This document shows, piece after piece, positions 22,525 to 30,512 of a stretch of 35,329 bases of DNA. The stretch's first letter is position 1. Each line of letters starts with the position of its first letter. Under the pieces are notes generated by a model. The model saw only the letters and a program-made list of their open reading frames with translations, made no database searches and was not told where the DNA came from. The translations under genes were made by a program, and so were the position numbers. Origin of the DNA: Eubacterium limosum (GTDB lineage Bacteria > Bacillota > Clostridia > Eubacteriales > Eubacteriaceae); assembly GCA_959020865.1 (NCBI GenBank), contig CAUEUD010000008.1:1-35329 (forward strand). Reading direction: 5' to 3'.

Positions 22525-23277
22525 ATGGCATTTATTGAAATAAAACAGGTGAGCAAAAGCTTTGGGAGTGTGCGGGCTTTGAACCAGCTGGCACTCAGCG
22601 TCCCGCAGGGATCGATCTGTGCGCTTCTGGGACACAACGGCGCGGGAAAAACCACCACGCTTCGTCTGATCCTGGGGCTGCTGTCGCCGGACAGCGGAGA
22701 GATCGCGGTCGGCGGCCTGAACCCGGCGGCAAATGGTGATGCTGTCCGCCGGCTCTGCGGTGTGTTGTCTGAGGACACGGGCCTGTACGAGCCCTTGAGT
22801 GTCTATGACAACCTGAGCTATTTTGCGAGGCTTTACGGCATGAAGCGACGGGACTATGACGCGCGGATTGACACATTGCTCGCGCGCTTTGATATTCTGG
22901 ATAAAAAAAATCAGGCAGTCAAGGGCTTTTCTACAGGGATGAAGAAAAAGGTGGCGCTGATCCGTGCTCTGTTGCACCGCCCGCAGCTGCTGCTTTTAGA
23001 TGAGCCCACAAACGGGCTGGACCCGGTGAGCATCGAGTATCTGCGCGCCATGCTCAAGGAGCTGGCTGAGGAAAGCGGCGCCACCATTGTTCTGACCACT
23101 CACAACCTGAGTGAGGTAGAACGGATGGCAGACCAGATTGCCATCCTGCGCCACGGCAGGAACATTTTTACCAACACTCTGGATGCCCTGAGGCAGGAAA
23201 CCGGGGACGATGGCTTTGATCTGGAAAAGCTGTATATGAAAATTGAAGGGCAGGCGGAAAAATATGGACGGGATTAG
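22525..23277 (+). CDS. ABC transporter ATP-binding protein
   Basis: A 250-residue ATPase of the ABC-2 exporter type. Walker A is GHNGAGKT (36-43), the Q-loop follows near residue 83-90, the signature is FSTGM (about 134-138, a variant of LSGGQ), and Walker B LLLLDEP is near 151-157, then TTH as the switch histidine. Start ATG 22525 has AGAGAGGG before it; an ATG at 22519 is the alternative. The gene overlaps the permease gene by 14 bp, so the two form a transporter. Expression is governed by the palindrome upstream. No substrate can be named; resistance or natrium-type (NatAB-like) export is possible. Confidence 0.92.
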   Translation: MAFIEIKQVSKSFGSVRALNQLALSVPQGSICALLGHNGAGKTTTLRLILGLLSPDSGEIAVGGLNPAANGDAVRRLCGVLSEDTGLYEPLSVYDNLSYFARLYGMKRRDYDARIDTLLARFDILDKKNQAVKGFSTGMKKKVALIRALLHRPQLLLLDEPTNGLDPVSIEYLRAMLKELAEESGATIVLTTHNLSEVERMADQIAILRHGRNIFTNTLDALRQETGDDGFDLEKLYMKIEGQAEKYGRD

Positions 23278-24652
23278 AGCAGTCTGTGCCCAGCAGTGGC
23301 GTCTGGCCCTCAAGGACAGCGGCACCCTGGCCTTTTACGCCTGCGGGGCCCTCGCCGTCGGCGGTCTGTTGCCTCTCTGGCCTGCCGCTGGCCCCTTTGC
23401 GCTGAACGCTATGGTGCTGTACCCGCTGTTTTTGCTGGGGCAGTGGGCTTCTGAGACTTTTGCGGCTGAAAAGGAGACGCGGACCCTCGAGAGCCTTCTG
23501 TCCACAAGTGTGGAAAAAAAGCAGCTGATGTTTGGAAAAGGGGCCTTCTGTCTCGGGGCTTCGTGCGCTTGCTTTTGCCTGAGCTTACTGCCGCTGCTTA
23601 TTTTAAAGGCGGCGGTGGGTGCTCTGCCTGACGTCAGCGGAGGGATGCTGCTCGCTGTGGCCGGACTTTTTATCCTGGGCGCAGTGTGTCTGACCCTGAC
23701 CGGGCTGTACGCTTCGGCGGTCTCCGCAGATGTCCAGGAGGCCGGGAGCCGTAGTCAGCGATTTTTTATCCCCATTGGCTTTTGCCTGGTGGTGCTGCTG
23801 ACATTGGTGTCCCAGAGGCAGGCTGAGGCAGCGGTACTGCTGAGCGCTGTGTTTCTGGTGCTGGCGGCCCTGGTATCTGGCTGGGTGCTCTGGCGGCTAA
23901 AACGGCTGGAGCGGGGCGGCCTTTTAGCAGATGTCGGCAAAAAACTTGTGACGGGGAGTGGATACCAGCGGGATACCCGAAGCCAGAGCCTGATGGTTCT
24001 GGGCCATGAATGGCGGTATTTTAAGGCGCTGGGGCGTTTTAAGTTCAGCCTGCTGATGTTCACGCTGGCGCCCGCCATTTTTATGGTGCTCTGGGACTAC
24101 TTCTTTGGCGGGGTCAACCTTTATGCGGTTCTGGCAGTACTGAGCCTCGGAACGGCCCGGATTACAGTGAATCTGACGGCCTACACCATTGGCGGCGAAC
24201 GGGCCTACAAAACCTTTGAATCCCTGCTGTCCACGCCCATTGGCACAGGCGCCCTGTTTTTGGGAAAAGGGCTGCTGGCCCTTCTGTTTTCGCTGATCAT
24301 CAGCGTCCTGGCGGTTCTGCTGGTGCTTGTGGTTTCTGTATTTATCGGCGGAACAGCTCTGTTTTCGCCGGATCAGTGGCTGCTTTTGGCGGCGGGGCTG
24401 CTGTTCAGTCTTCTGATGATCTACGTCACCGGGCTCTCGACCATGTTGATGAAAAAGCCGCGGCAGGGGCTGTACATGGCGGTGGTGCTGAGCTTTCTGG
24501 CGGCGGCTCCGGCCCTGGCGGTCTGGCTGCTGCCCGGAAGCCCGCTGCTCTGGGCTTTGGGCAGCCTGCTTTTGCTGCTGACAGCGGATCTGCTGCTGGC
24601 CGTATTTATCCACAGAAGGATCAGCCGGGAGCAGCTGATGCGGTGTATTTAA
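23264..24652 (+). CDS. ABC-2 type permease with an internal duplication
   Basis: A 462-residue membrane protein with about twelve helices. It is built of two similar halves: the coupling-helix segment LESLLST (about residues 75-81, then GKG at 91-93) recurs as FESLLST (about 318-324, then GKG near 336-338). A usual ABC-2 permease has six helices and works as a dimer, so this single chain probably supplies both halves and pairs with the ATPase before it. ATG 23264 is preferred over an upstream TTG (23243); AGGCGG precedes it within the ATPase gene. The gene ends directly on a terminator. Confidence 0.85.
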   Translation: MDGIRAVCAQQWRLALKDSGTLAFYACGALAVGGLLPLWPAAGPFALNAMVLYPLFLLGQWASETFAAEKETRTLESLLSTSVEKKQLMFGKGAFCLGASCACFCLSLLPLLILKAAVGALPDVSGGMLLAVAGLFILGAVCLTLTGLYASAVSADVQEAGSRSQRFFIPIGFCLVVLLTLVSQRQAEAAVLLSAVFLVLAALVSGWVLWRLKRLERGGLLADVGKKLVTGSGYQRDTRSQSLMVLGHEWRYFKALGRFKFSLLMFTLAPAIFMVLWDYFFGGVNLYAVLAVLSLGTARITVNLTAYTIGGERAYKTFESLLSTPIGTGALFLGKGLLALLFSLIISVLAVLLVLVVSVFIGGTALFSPDQWLLLAAGLLFSLLMIYVTGLSTMLMKKPRQGLYMAVVLSFLAAAPALAVWLLPGSPLLWALGSLLLLLTADLLLAVFIHRRISREQLMRCI

Positions 24653-24689
24653 AAAAGAGGTGGGGTGCAGAATGCACCCCACCTCTTTT
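24653..24689. terminator. Bidirectional terminator, GAGGTGGGGTGC family
   Basis: Perfect 17-bp stem AAAAGAGGTGGGGTGCA (24653-24669) with its complement (24673-24689) and a GAA loop. Between the ABC permease gene and the convergent TfoX-like gene. Confidence 0.95.
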
Positions 24690-24723
24690 GGGATATAAGC
24701 GGTCAGCCAGGAAGGAAATGTCC

Positions 24724-24978
24724 TTATTTTAATTCATCGCTGAAGCTTTTTAAATCACGCTTGACTTCATCGGGCAGCTGGTTGTATTCGATACGGTCAA
24801 TGGCACCCTGAAGCGTGTACAAATGTACCAGGCAGACGTTTGAAAAACGCGTCTTCAAGCGTAGAAATGCTTCTTTACTCCCAAGTTGCGACAGCTCCTC
24901 GGCAGAGCAGATACCAACAGCCTTGAGCTTCTTTTCAATTTCTTTTCCGATGTTTCGCATAGAAGTCAGTTCGGCCAC
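24724..24978 (-). CDS. TfoX C-terminal-domain protein
   Basis: An 84-residue protein that corresponds to the C-terminal domain of TfoX/Sxy (helix-hairpin-helix-like fold): LTSMRNIGKEIEKKLKAVGI near the N-terminus, then SAEELSQLG and a YTLQGAIDRI segment. In Haemophilus full-length TfoX/Sxy activates competence with CRP; the lone C-terminal domain is common in Firmicutes and its role there is unclear. I choose GTG 24978 as the start because AAAGGA lies 9 nt before it; in-frame ATG and GTG codons further up (25005, 24996) lack a well-placed site. Downstream of the DegV gene on the same strand with a 95-bp gap. Confidence 0.8.
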   Translation of the reverse strand: MAELTSMRNIGKEIEKKLKAVGICSAEELSQLGSKEAFLRLKTRFSNVCLVHLYTLQGAIDRIEYNQLPDEVKRDLKSFSDELK

Positions 24979-25073
24979 AAAATCACATCCTTTCATCCTT
25001 TGCACTGGTACGGGTCTCTGATACCAGGGAAGCAGAAAACAGCGCTGGCCGGCGTGTGTTTCCAGAGGGTTTG

Positions 25074-25964
25074 TTACGGGTAGACGCGCACATAATTGTC
25101 CGGCAGGGCGTCGAAAAACATGACGCCCAGGCAGTCAACGCCGATGTGAACCGTTAAGGCGCTGCCGGCTCCGGCTTCTGGGATCAGGAAGTTTTTGGTG
25201 TCGAATTCTTTGGTCATGTATTTTTTGACCTTTTCCTGAAGCTCTGGTGCGGTGCTGTTGATCATGCCCACGATCTGGTCCTTATCGGCCATACGCTCGT
25301 CGATGGAGGCCATCATTTTTTTCAGAGCCTTTTTCTGTCCGCGGACCTTGTCGAAGGCCAGAATCTGTCCATCCTTAAAGTAAAGAATCGGAACGATTTT
25401 GAGCATCTCACCAATGAGAGCCACGTTCTTGCTGATACGGCCGCCCTGGGCCAGCCAGCGGATATCGCCCACCATGAAGAATATCTGGATATGTTCGGCC
25501 AGAAAGCGCATGCTCGCCACGATCTCTTCGTGGGGCTTATGCAGCTTGTCGAGCTTGAGTCCTTGGTGCAGGATCATCATCATGCCCGTGGTGGCACATT
25601 TGGAGTCCACAATGCTGATCTTGCGCCCCGGGTATTTTTCCAGGAGCTCGGAGGCGATGAGGCAGGCAGTCTGGTAGGTTCCGGAGAGCCCGGAGGACAG
25701 GGCCAGATAGATGACGTCGTCGCCGTTTTTTAAGTGCTTTTCAAAGGTTTCCTGGTAGGCGATGGCCTGAACCTGTGACGTTTTCGGAAAGCTGGATGGA
25801 TTGTTTTTAACAAAATTGATGACCATTTCCGGGGTAATATCAATACCGTCGTAATAGGTTTTATCATCAAGGGTGACCGGAATCGGCAGGGACTCAAACT
25901 CATAACGGCGCAGGATCTCTTCACTGATGTCACACATTGAATCCACAATAAACTTATTTCCCAT
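25074..25964 (-). CDS. DegV-family fatty-acid-binding protein
   Basis: A 296-residue DegV/DAK2-type protein. Visible family features: FIVDSMCDIS at the N-terminus, the FPKTSQVQ strand with the Thr-Ser that contacts the fatty acid head group (about residues 59-66), ALSSGLSGTYQ (about 88-98), and LAQGGRIS (about 168-175). Such proteins bind long-chain fatty acids and in Firmicutes hand them to the FakA kinase domain, yielding acyl-phosphate for lipid synthesis; several paralogues with different chain preferences are usual. ATG 25964 follows a strong AAGGAGGGG. Promoter at 25996-26024. Confidence 0.92.
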   Translation of the reverse strand: MGNKFIVDSMCDISEEILRRYEFESLPIPVTLDDKTYYDGIDITPEMVINFVKNNPSSFPKTSQVQAIAYQETFEKHLKNGDDVIYLALSSGLSGTYQTACLIASELLEKYPGRKISIVDSKCATTGMMMILHQGLKLDKLHKPHEEIVASMRFLAEHIQIFFMVGDIRWLAQGGRISKNVALIGEMLKIVPILYFKDGQILAFDKVRGQKKALKKMMASIDERMADKDQIVGMINSTAPELQEKVKKYMTKEFDTKNFLIPEAGAGSALTVHIGVDCLGVMFFDALPDNYVRVYP

Positions 25965-25995
25965 GGTACCCCTCCTTTTTCAAATTTCTTCTATC

Positions 25996-26024
25996 ATTTT
26001 AACACGGCGCGCCGCCTTTGACAA
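25996..26024 (-). promoter_or_regulatory. Promoter of the DegV gene
   Basis: On the - strand: TTGTCA (26024-26019), 17-bp spacer, TAAAAT (26001-25996). The spacer contains the 10-bp palindrome CGGCGCGCCG, a possible operator. Confidence 0.75.
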
Positions 26025-26137
26025 TTGGGGGGATTCAGGCTTAAAGGCATCTTAAATAAAAGGTTTCCTTGCGGCTGACGGCTTATAATGGTAAAATGAA
26101 GCGATGAGAAATTGTAATTTACAGAGGAGTCAACAAC

Positions 26138-28288
26138 GTGGAATATTTAATTGATAAACTGGCACAGGAATTTAACATACAGCCAAAACAGGTGCAGGAC
26201 ACTGTAGAGCTCATAGACGCAGGCAACACGATCCCCTTTATCGCCCGTTACCGCAAGGAGGTTACCGGCAATCTGAGCGATGTTCTGCTGCGTGATCTGG
26301 ACGCCCGACTGACCTATCTCAGAAAGCTGCAGAAGCGCAAGGAAGAGATTGCGGGCAGTATCGAGGAACAGGGGAAGCTGACACCTGAGCTTGCGGCCGC
26401 CATCGACAAGGCTGCCACCCTGCAGGAGGCTGAGGATCTGTACCTGCCCTACAAGCAGAAGAAGAAAACCCGGGCGTCGATGGCCAAGGAAAAGGGCCTG
26501 GAGCCCCTGGCCAATAAGATCTATTTACAGCTTGATACCGAGGCGGATCTGGCTGAGGATGCCAAAAACTACATCAACCCTGAGAAGGGCGTGGAAACCG
26601 CCGAGGACGCCTTACAGGGAGCCATGGACATCATCGCTGAAACCATCTCGGACAACGCGGATTACCGCAAGAAAATCCGCCGTATGGTGACTGAAAAGGG
26701 CGCGGTCAAGTCCACGGTCACCAAGGCCTTTGCCGAGGAAAAGACAGAGTTTGAAAATTATTACGACTATGGCGAACCGGTTAAGAAGATCGCCAACCAC
26801 CGTGTGCTGGCACTCAACCGGGGCGAAAAACGCAAAGTGCTGGCTGTGAAGATCATAGACCCGGCAGAGGAAATCCTAGCTTATCTGAAGAAATCCATCC
26901 TCCGGGACAAGGCCAGCAGCTATCTGGTGAGCGCCATTGAGGACAGCTACAAGCGCCTGATTTTCCCGTCGATCGAGCGTGAGATTCGTACTGAGCTCAA
27001 GGAAAAGGCTGAGGAATCCGCCATTAAAATGTTTGCCCTCAACCTGAAAAAGCTGCTGCTTCAGCCGCCCTTTAAGGATAAGACGACCATGGGCTTCGAC
27101 CCGGCTTTCCGCACCGGGTGTAAGATCGCGGTTCTGGACCCCATGGGCAAGCTTCTGGATACGGCTACGGTTTACCCGACGGAGCCGAGAAATGAGGTGG
27201 CAAAATCCGAAAAGATTTTGCTGGGCATGATCGAAAAATACAAGGTGGACATCATCTCCATCGGAAACGGCACGGCCTCCCGGGAATCTGAGCAGTTTGT
27301 GGCCGAGATGCTCAAGAAAACCGACCGACCGGTGCAGTACATTGTGGTCAATGAGGCGGGTGCCTCGGTATACTCGGCCTCTGAGCTGGGCGCTGAGGAG
27401 TACCCGGACATCAACGTTTCCCTGAGAGGAGCTATCTCCATTGCGGGCCGCCTCCAGGACCCTCTGTCTGATCTGGTAAAAATCGACCCCAAACATATCG
27501 GAGTGGGCCAGTACCAGCACGACGTTAACCAGAAGGAGCTTGAAAGGGTTCTGGACGATACGGTGGAGGACGCGGTCAACAATGTCGGCGTCAACATTAA
27601 CCGGGCGTCTGTGTCCCTCTTAAAGCACGTGGCAGGCATCAACAAAACCATTGCCAAAAACATCATGGACTACCGTGAACAGAACGGTAAATTCGGGAGC
27701 CGCAAGGAGATCAAAAAGGTCAAGGGCCTGGGTGCAAAGGCCTTTGAACAGTGCGCGGGCTTCCTGCGGATTGACGACGGAGACAATATCCTGGACAACA
27801 CCGGCGTCCATCCCGAATCCTACAAGGCGGTCCAGAACCTGCTGAAAAGCATGGGCCTGACCACCGCGGACCTGGAGGCCGATAAGCTGGCCGACACGGT
27901 CACCCAGCTCAACGCTCTGGACGTAAAGGCCACAGCGGCCATGTTGGAAATCGGTGAGCCGACCCTGCGGGATATTATCAAGGAGCTGAAAAAGCCGGGA
28001 CGTGACCCCCGTGACGCTGCGCCAAAGCCGCACCTTAAGTCCGATGTTCTGAGCATTGAGGACCTGAAGCCAGACATGGAGCTGGTAGGCACAGTGCGCA
28101 ACGTCATCGATTTCGGCGCTTTTGTGGATATTGGGGTGCACCAGGACGGGCTGGTCCACATCTCACAGATCAGTGACCGCTATATTTCCCATCCCACCGA
28201 TGTTCTATCCGTCGGCGACGTGGTCACCGTCAAGGTGCTGTCTGTGGATGTGGAACGCAAACGTATCGGGCTGTCCATGCTCATTTAA
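26138..28288 (+). CDS. tex: Tex-family S1 RNA-binding protein
   Basis: A 716-residue Tex protein of normal length. Domains: helical N-terminal region (1-190), a YqgF-type RNase H-like fold beginning at about 316 (MGFDPAFRTGCKIAVLD), helix-hairpin-helix repeats (about 490-545, VAGINKTIAKNI and VKGLGAKAFEQC), and a C-terminal S1 domain (about 641-716, GTVRNVIDFGAFVDIG and DGLVHISQ). Tex binds nucleic acid and associates with transcription and translation; the YqgF part is normally inactive as a nuclease. Start is GTG 26138 with AGAGGAG at 26123-26129. A TATAAT lies at 26084-26089 without a good -35. Downstream comes the MATE gene after a structured leader with its own promoter. Confidence 0.95.
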   Translation: MEYLIDKLAQEFNIQPKQVQDTVELIDAGNTIPFIARYRKEVTGNLSDVLLRDLDARLTYLRKLQKRKEEIAGSIEEQGKLTPELAAAIDKAATLQEAEDLYLPYKQKKKTRASMAKEKGLEPLANKIYLQLDTEADLAEDAKNYINPEKGVETAEDALQGAMDIIAETISDNADYRKKIRRMVTEKGAVKSTVTKAFAEEKTEFENYYDYGEPVKKIANHRVLALNRGEKRKVLAVKIIDPAEEILAYLKKSILRDKASSYLVSAIEDSYKRLIFPSIEREIRTELKEKAEESAIKMFALNLKKLLLQPPFKDKTTMGFDPAFRTGCKIAVLDPMGKLLDTATVYPTEPRNEVAKSEKILLGMIEKYKVDIISIGNGTASRESEQFVAEMLKKTDRPVQYIVVNEAGASVYSASELGAEEYPDINVSLRGAISIAGRLQDPLSDLVKIDPKHIGVGQYQHDVNQKELERVLDDTVEDAVNNVGVNINRASVSLLKHVAGINKTIAKNIMDYREQNGKFGSRKEIKKVKGLGAKAFEQCAGFLRIDDGDNILDNTGVHPESYKAVQNLLKSMGLTTADLEADKLADTVTQLNALDVKATAAMLEIGEPTLRDIIKELKKPGRDPRDAAPKPHLKSDVLSIEDLKPDMELVGTVRNVIDFGAFVDIGVHQDGLVHISQISDRYISHPTDVLSVGDVVTVKVLSVDVERKRIGLSMLI

Positions 28289-28306
28289 CAAAGCTTTAAG
28301 AAAAGC

Positions 28307-28340
28307 TTGCCACATTCGCGGGAATGTGGTAAATTATACT
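28307..28340 (+). promoter_or_regulatory. Promoter region of the MATE gene with an operator-like palindrome
   Basis: TATACT (28335-28340) is a good -10. Immediately upstream is an inverted repeat, CCACATTC (28310-28317) and GAATGTGG (28322-28329), extendable to 11 bp per arm with one G-T pair. No -35 at the standard distance; TTGCCA (28307-28312) is 22 bp away. The palindrome occupies the spacer and may be a regulator site. Confidence 0.45.
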
Positions 28341-28360
28341 GAATTAAAAATTAAACGCTT

Positions 28361-28451
28361 GGTGCCCCTGTCGCCGGACAGGGGCCCGATGTAAAGCGCT
28401 GATTTCTCACACCATAGGCCATGGGGTGTGAGGAACCAGCGCTTTTATTTT
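28361..28451 (+). promoter_or_regulatory. Candidate guanidine-IV (mepA-motif) riboswitch with intrinsic terminator
   Basis: The leader of the MATE gene folds into two hairpins. P1: GCCCCTGTC (28364-28372), loop GCCG, GACAGGGGC (28377-28385), perfect 9 bp. P2: AAAGCGCTG (28393-28401) and CAGCGCTTT (28437-28445) closing an inner stem CTCACACC/GGTGTGAG with GGCC in the loop, followed by TTTATTTTTT. P2 is thus an intrinsic terminator ending a few bases before the AGGAGG of the gene. The GCC of loop 1 and GGC of loop 2 could kiss. A two-hairpin, terminator-ending leader before a MATE exporter in Clostridia is the known setting of the mepA motif, an ON switch for guanidine; I recall the class from its context and shape and could not check the consensus. 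Confidence 0.55.
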
Positions 28452-28464
28452 TTAGGAGGAAAAC

Positions 28465-29805
28465 ATGGAAAAAACTGAAATGATGACGGGTAGCCTGTCA
28501 AAAATCTTTGTACACTATGTGTCGCTCAATGTTCTCAGTATGATTGGGCTGTCCTGCTATATTCTGGCAGATACGGTGTTTGTGGCAAGCGGTGTGGGCA
28601 ACAGCGGTCTGGCGGCCCTGAACCTTGTGCTGCCGGCCTACAGTTTTATCAACGGTGCGGGCCTCATGCTTGGAATGGGCGGGGCGACCCGGTACGCGGT
28701 CCTGAGAGGAGAGGGACGGGATACGGCGGCGGATGGCGTCTTTACCCTGACCCTGGCGATGGGGGCAGCCCTGGGCTGCCTGCTGACATTGATTGGCATT
28801 TTCTTTACGCCAGCCCTGGCCGGACTGCTGGGGGCAGAGGGCGAGCCCCTTTCGCTCTCAGTCCACTACCTGAGGACGATCCTGCTCTTTTCCTGCGCCT
28901 TTATCATCAACAACATTCTGGTCTGCTTTATCCGCAATGATGGAAGCCCCCAGTTGTCCATGGCCGCCATGTTGGCAGGAAGCTTCAGTAATATCGTGCT
29001 GGATTACAGCTTCATTTTTCCAATGGGACTGGGAATGTTTGGGGCCGCGCTGGCTACAGGGCTGGCGCCTGTATTCAGCATGCTGGTGCTGTCCCTGCAT
29101 TTTATACGGCGGCGGAACCACTTCCGCCCAATCGTCTGCACACCGCAGAGAAGGATTGTGCGGGAGATCCTGTCAACAGGGCTGCCCTCCTTTGTCACAG
29201 AGTTTTCATCCGGGGTGATCATCCTGCTGTTTAACTTTACCATCCTGCGGTTGTCTGGCACCACCGGGGTGGCCGCCTACGGGGTGATCTCCAACATTGC
29301 CCTGATCGCAGTGGCGGTCTTTACCGGGATCGCCCAGGGCATACAGCCTATTATCAGCGTTAACTACGGCGCAGGGAGGACCGGGCGTGTGTGGCGGGCC
29401 TACGCGGCGGCGCTTCTGCTGGGCACGGTTCTGGGGCTGTTGTTTCTGGCGCTGGGGCTTCTGAAAGCGGACGGTATCGTGGGCATGTTTAACCGGGAAG
29501 GAAACGCGGAGATGGCCCGGATTGCCTCGTCAGGCATCCACTTATATTTCCTGGCGTTTCTGTTTATGGGCGCCAACATTGTGACCACCTCACTCTTTGC
29601 CTCCGTCAACCGCCCGGGGCCGTCCTTTGCGGTGTCCATTCTCAGAGGGCTGGCCGCTGTGGTCGTCTTTCTGCTCATTCTGCCGCCTGCTCTGGGCATG
29701 GATGGTGTGTGGCTGACCATTCCGGCTGCGGAGCTGACAACGCTTTTCGTTTCAGGTATCTTTTTATATCGCGCAAAAGGGTTAGAAAATAAAAAAATTC
29801 ATTGA
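28465..29805 (+). CDS. MATE-family multidrug/cation efflux transporter (MepA-like)
   Basis: A 446-residue transporter with 12 predicted membrane helices in two similar six-helix halves, of the NorM/MepA type driven by Na or proton gradients. Family pattern in the N-terminal part: LYILADT-type segment (YILADTVFVASGVGNSGLAALNL region, residues about 32-54) and GMGGATRYA near residue 72-80. Substrate is not given by sequence; if the leader is a guanidine-IV riboswitch, guanidine or guanidinium-like compounds would be exported. ATG 28465 follows AGGAGG. The first promoter of the next gene begins within its stop codon. Confidence 0.9.
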   Translation: MEKTEMMTGSLSKIFVHYVSLNVLSMIGLSCYILADTVFVASGVGNSGLAALNLVLPAYSFINGAGLMLGMGGATRYAVLRGEGRDTAADGVFTLTLAMGAALGCLLTLIGIFFTPALAGLLGAEGEPLSLSVHYLRTILLFSCAFIINNILVCFIRNDGSPQLSMAAMLAGSFSNIVLDYSFIFPMGLGMFGAALATGLAPVFSMLVLSLHFIRRRNHFRPIVCTPQRRIVREILSTGLPSFVTEFSSGVIILLFNFTILRLSGTTGVAAYGVISNIALIAVAVFTGIAQGIQPIISVNYGAGRTGRVWRAYAAALLLGTVLGLLFLALGLLKADGIVGMFNREGNAEMARIASSGIHLYFLAFLFMGANIVTTSLFASVNRPGPSFAVSILRGLAAVVVFLLILPPALGMDGVWLTIPAAELTTLFVSGIFLYRAKGLENKKIH

Positions 29806-29860
29806 CAAAGCATTAAATTTCTTATAAAATATTACATTTGTGTTTTTTTTATGGTATAAT
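29802..29860 (+). promoter_or_regulatory. Tandem promoters of the CarD-like gene
   Basis: P1: TTGACA (29802-29807), 17-bp spacer, TAAAAT (29825-29830); the -35 overlaps the MATE stop. P2: TTACAT (29832-29837), 17-bp spacer, TATAAT (29855-29860). P2 would start transcription about 25 nt before the ATG. Confidence 0.8.
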
Positions 29861-29891
29861 GAAATCAGCAATTATGATTGAGGTGTATATA

Positions 29892-30365
29892 ATGTACGAA
29901 ATCGGCGATAAAATTGTATATCCAATGCATGGCGCAGGTGTGGTCAAAGATATTGAGGAAAAAGAAATTTTTGACACCACCCAGATGTACTATTTAATGG
30001 AAATTGTATCTGAGGGAATGGAAATCCTGATTCCTGTAGACAAAGCGGACGAGGTTGGTGTACGTGATATAGTAACATCCGATGTCATTGAAAAAATGCT
30101 CGACAGCCTTGAGGGGCCCAGTGACCAGATGAACGGCAACTGGAGCAAGCGATACCAGGATAATATGGATATCCTGAAAAGCGGCGATATTTTTGACGTT
30201 GCCAAGGTCGTGAAAAACCTGACGCTGCTGGATCGGAAAAAGGGACTTTCAACCGGAGAGAAAAAGATGCTCACCTCCGCCAGAAACTTTCTCATCAGTG
30301 AGATGGTGCTGGTACAGGGCAGAAGCAAAGAGGAATCGCTTCAAGTGATTGAAGAAAAAATTTAA
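29892..30365 (+). CDS. CarD/CdnL-family RNA polymerase-binding transcription factor
   Basis: A 157-residue CarD_CdnL_TRCF protein. N-terminal RNA polymerase interaction domain (about 1-65) with the family start YEIGDKIVYPMHGAGVV; helical C-terminal domain (about 70-157) with the basic segment RKKGLSTGEKKML that contacts DNA in homologues. It binds the RNA polymerase beta subunit and stabilises open promoter complexes, chiefly at rRNA and housekeeping genes. The ATG at 29892 is chosen because GAGGT precedes it and upstream in-frame codons lie within the second promoter. Monocistronic, with two sigma-A promoters and a terminator, consistent with high expression. Confidence 0.93.
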   Translation: MYEIGDKIVYPMHGAGVVKDIEEKEIFDTTQMYYLMEIVSEGMEILIPVDKADEVGVRDIVTSDVIEKMLDSLEGPSDQMNGNWSKRYQDNMDILKSGDIFDVAKVVKNLTLLDRKKGLSTGEKKMLTSARNFLISEMVLVQGRSKEESLQVIEEKI

Positions 30366-30396
30366 CGCGTTTTGGGCGTGTAAGGCGATGATTAAA

Positions 30397-30430
30397 AAAG
30401 AGTTGTCATTTATGACAGCTCTTTCTTTAT
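30397..30430 (+). terminator. Terminator of the CarD-like gene
   Basis: AAAGAGTTGTCA (30397-30408) paired with TGACAGCTCTTT (30413-30424) with one G-U pair and a TTTA loop, then CTTTAT. Confidence 0.88.
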
Positions 30431-30468
30431 ATGATGCTTTTGGTTTAACAGATTTTTAAGGCTAATCG

Positions 30469-30477
30469 TGATATAAT
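30469..30477 (+). promoter_or_regulatory. Extended -10 promoter of yacL
   Basis: TGATATAAT: a TG one base before a perfect TATAAT (30472-30477). No recognisable -35 at 17 bp, as is usual for extended -10 promoters. 35 bp before the ATG. Confidence 0.65.
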
Positions 30478-30512
30478 AAAAATATTATGTATGGAAAGGA
30501 GGTGAACATGAA

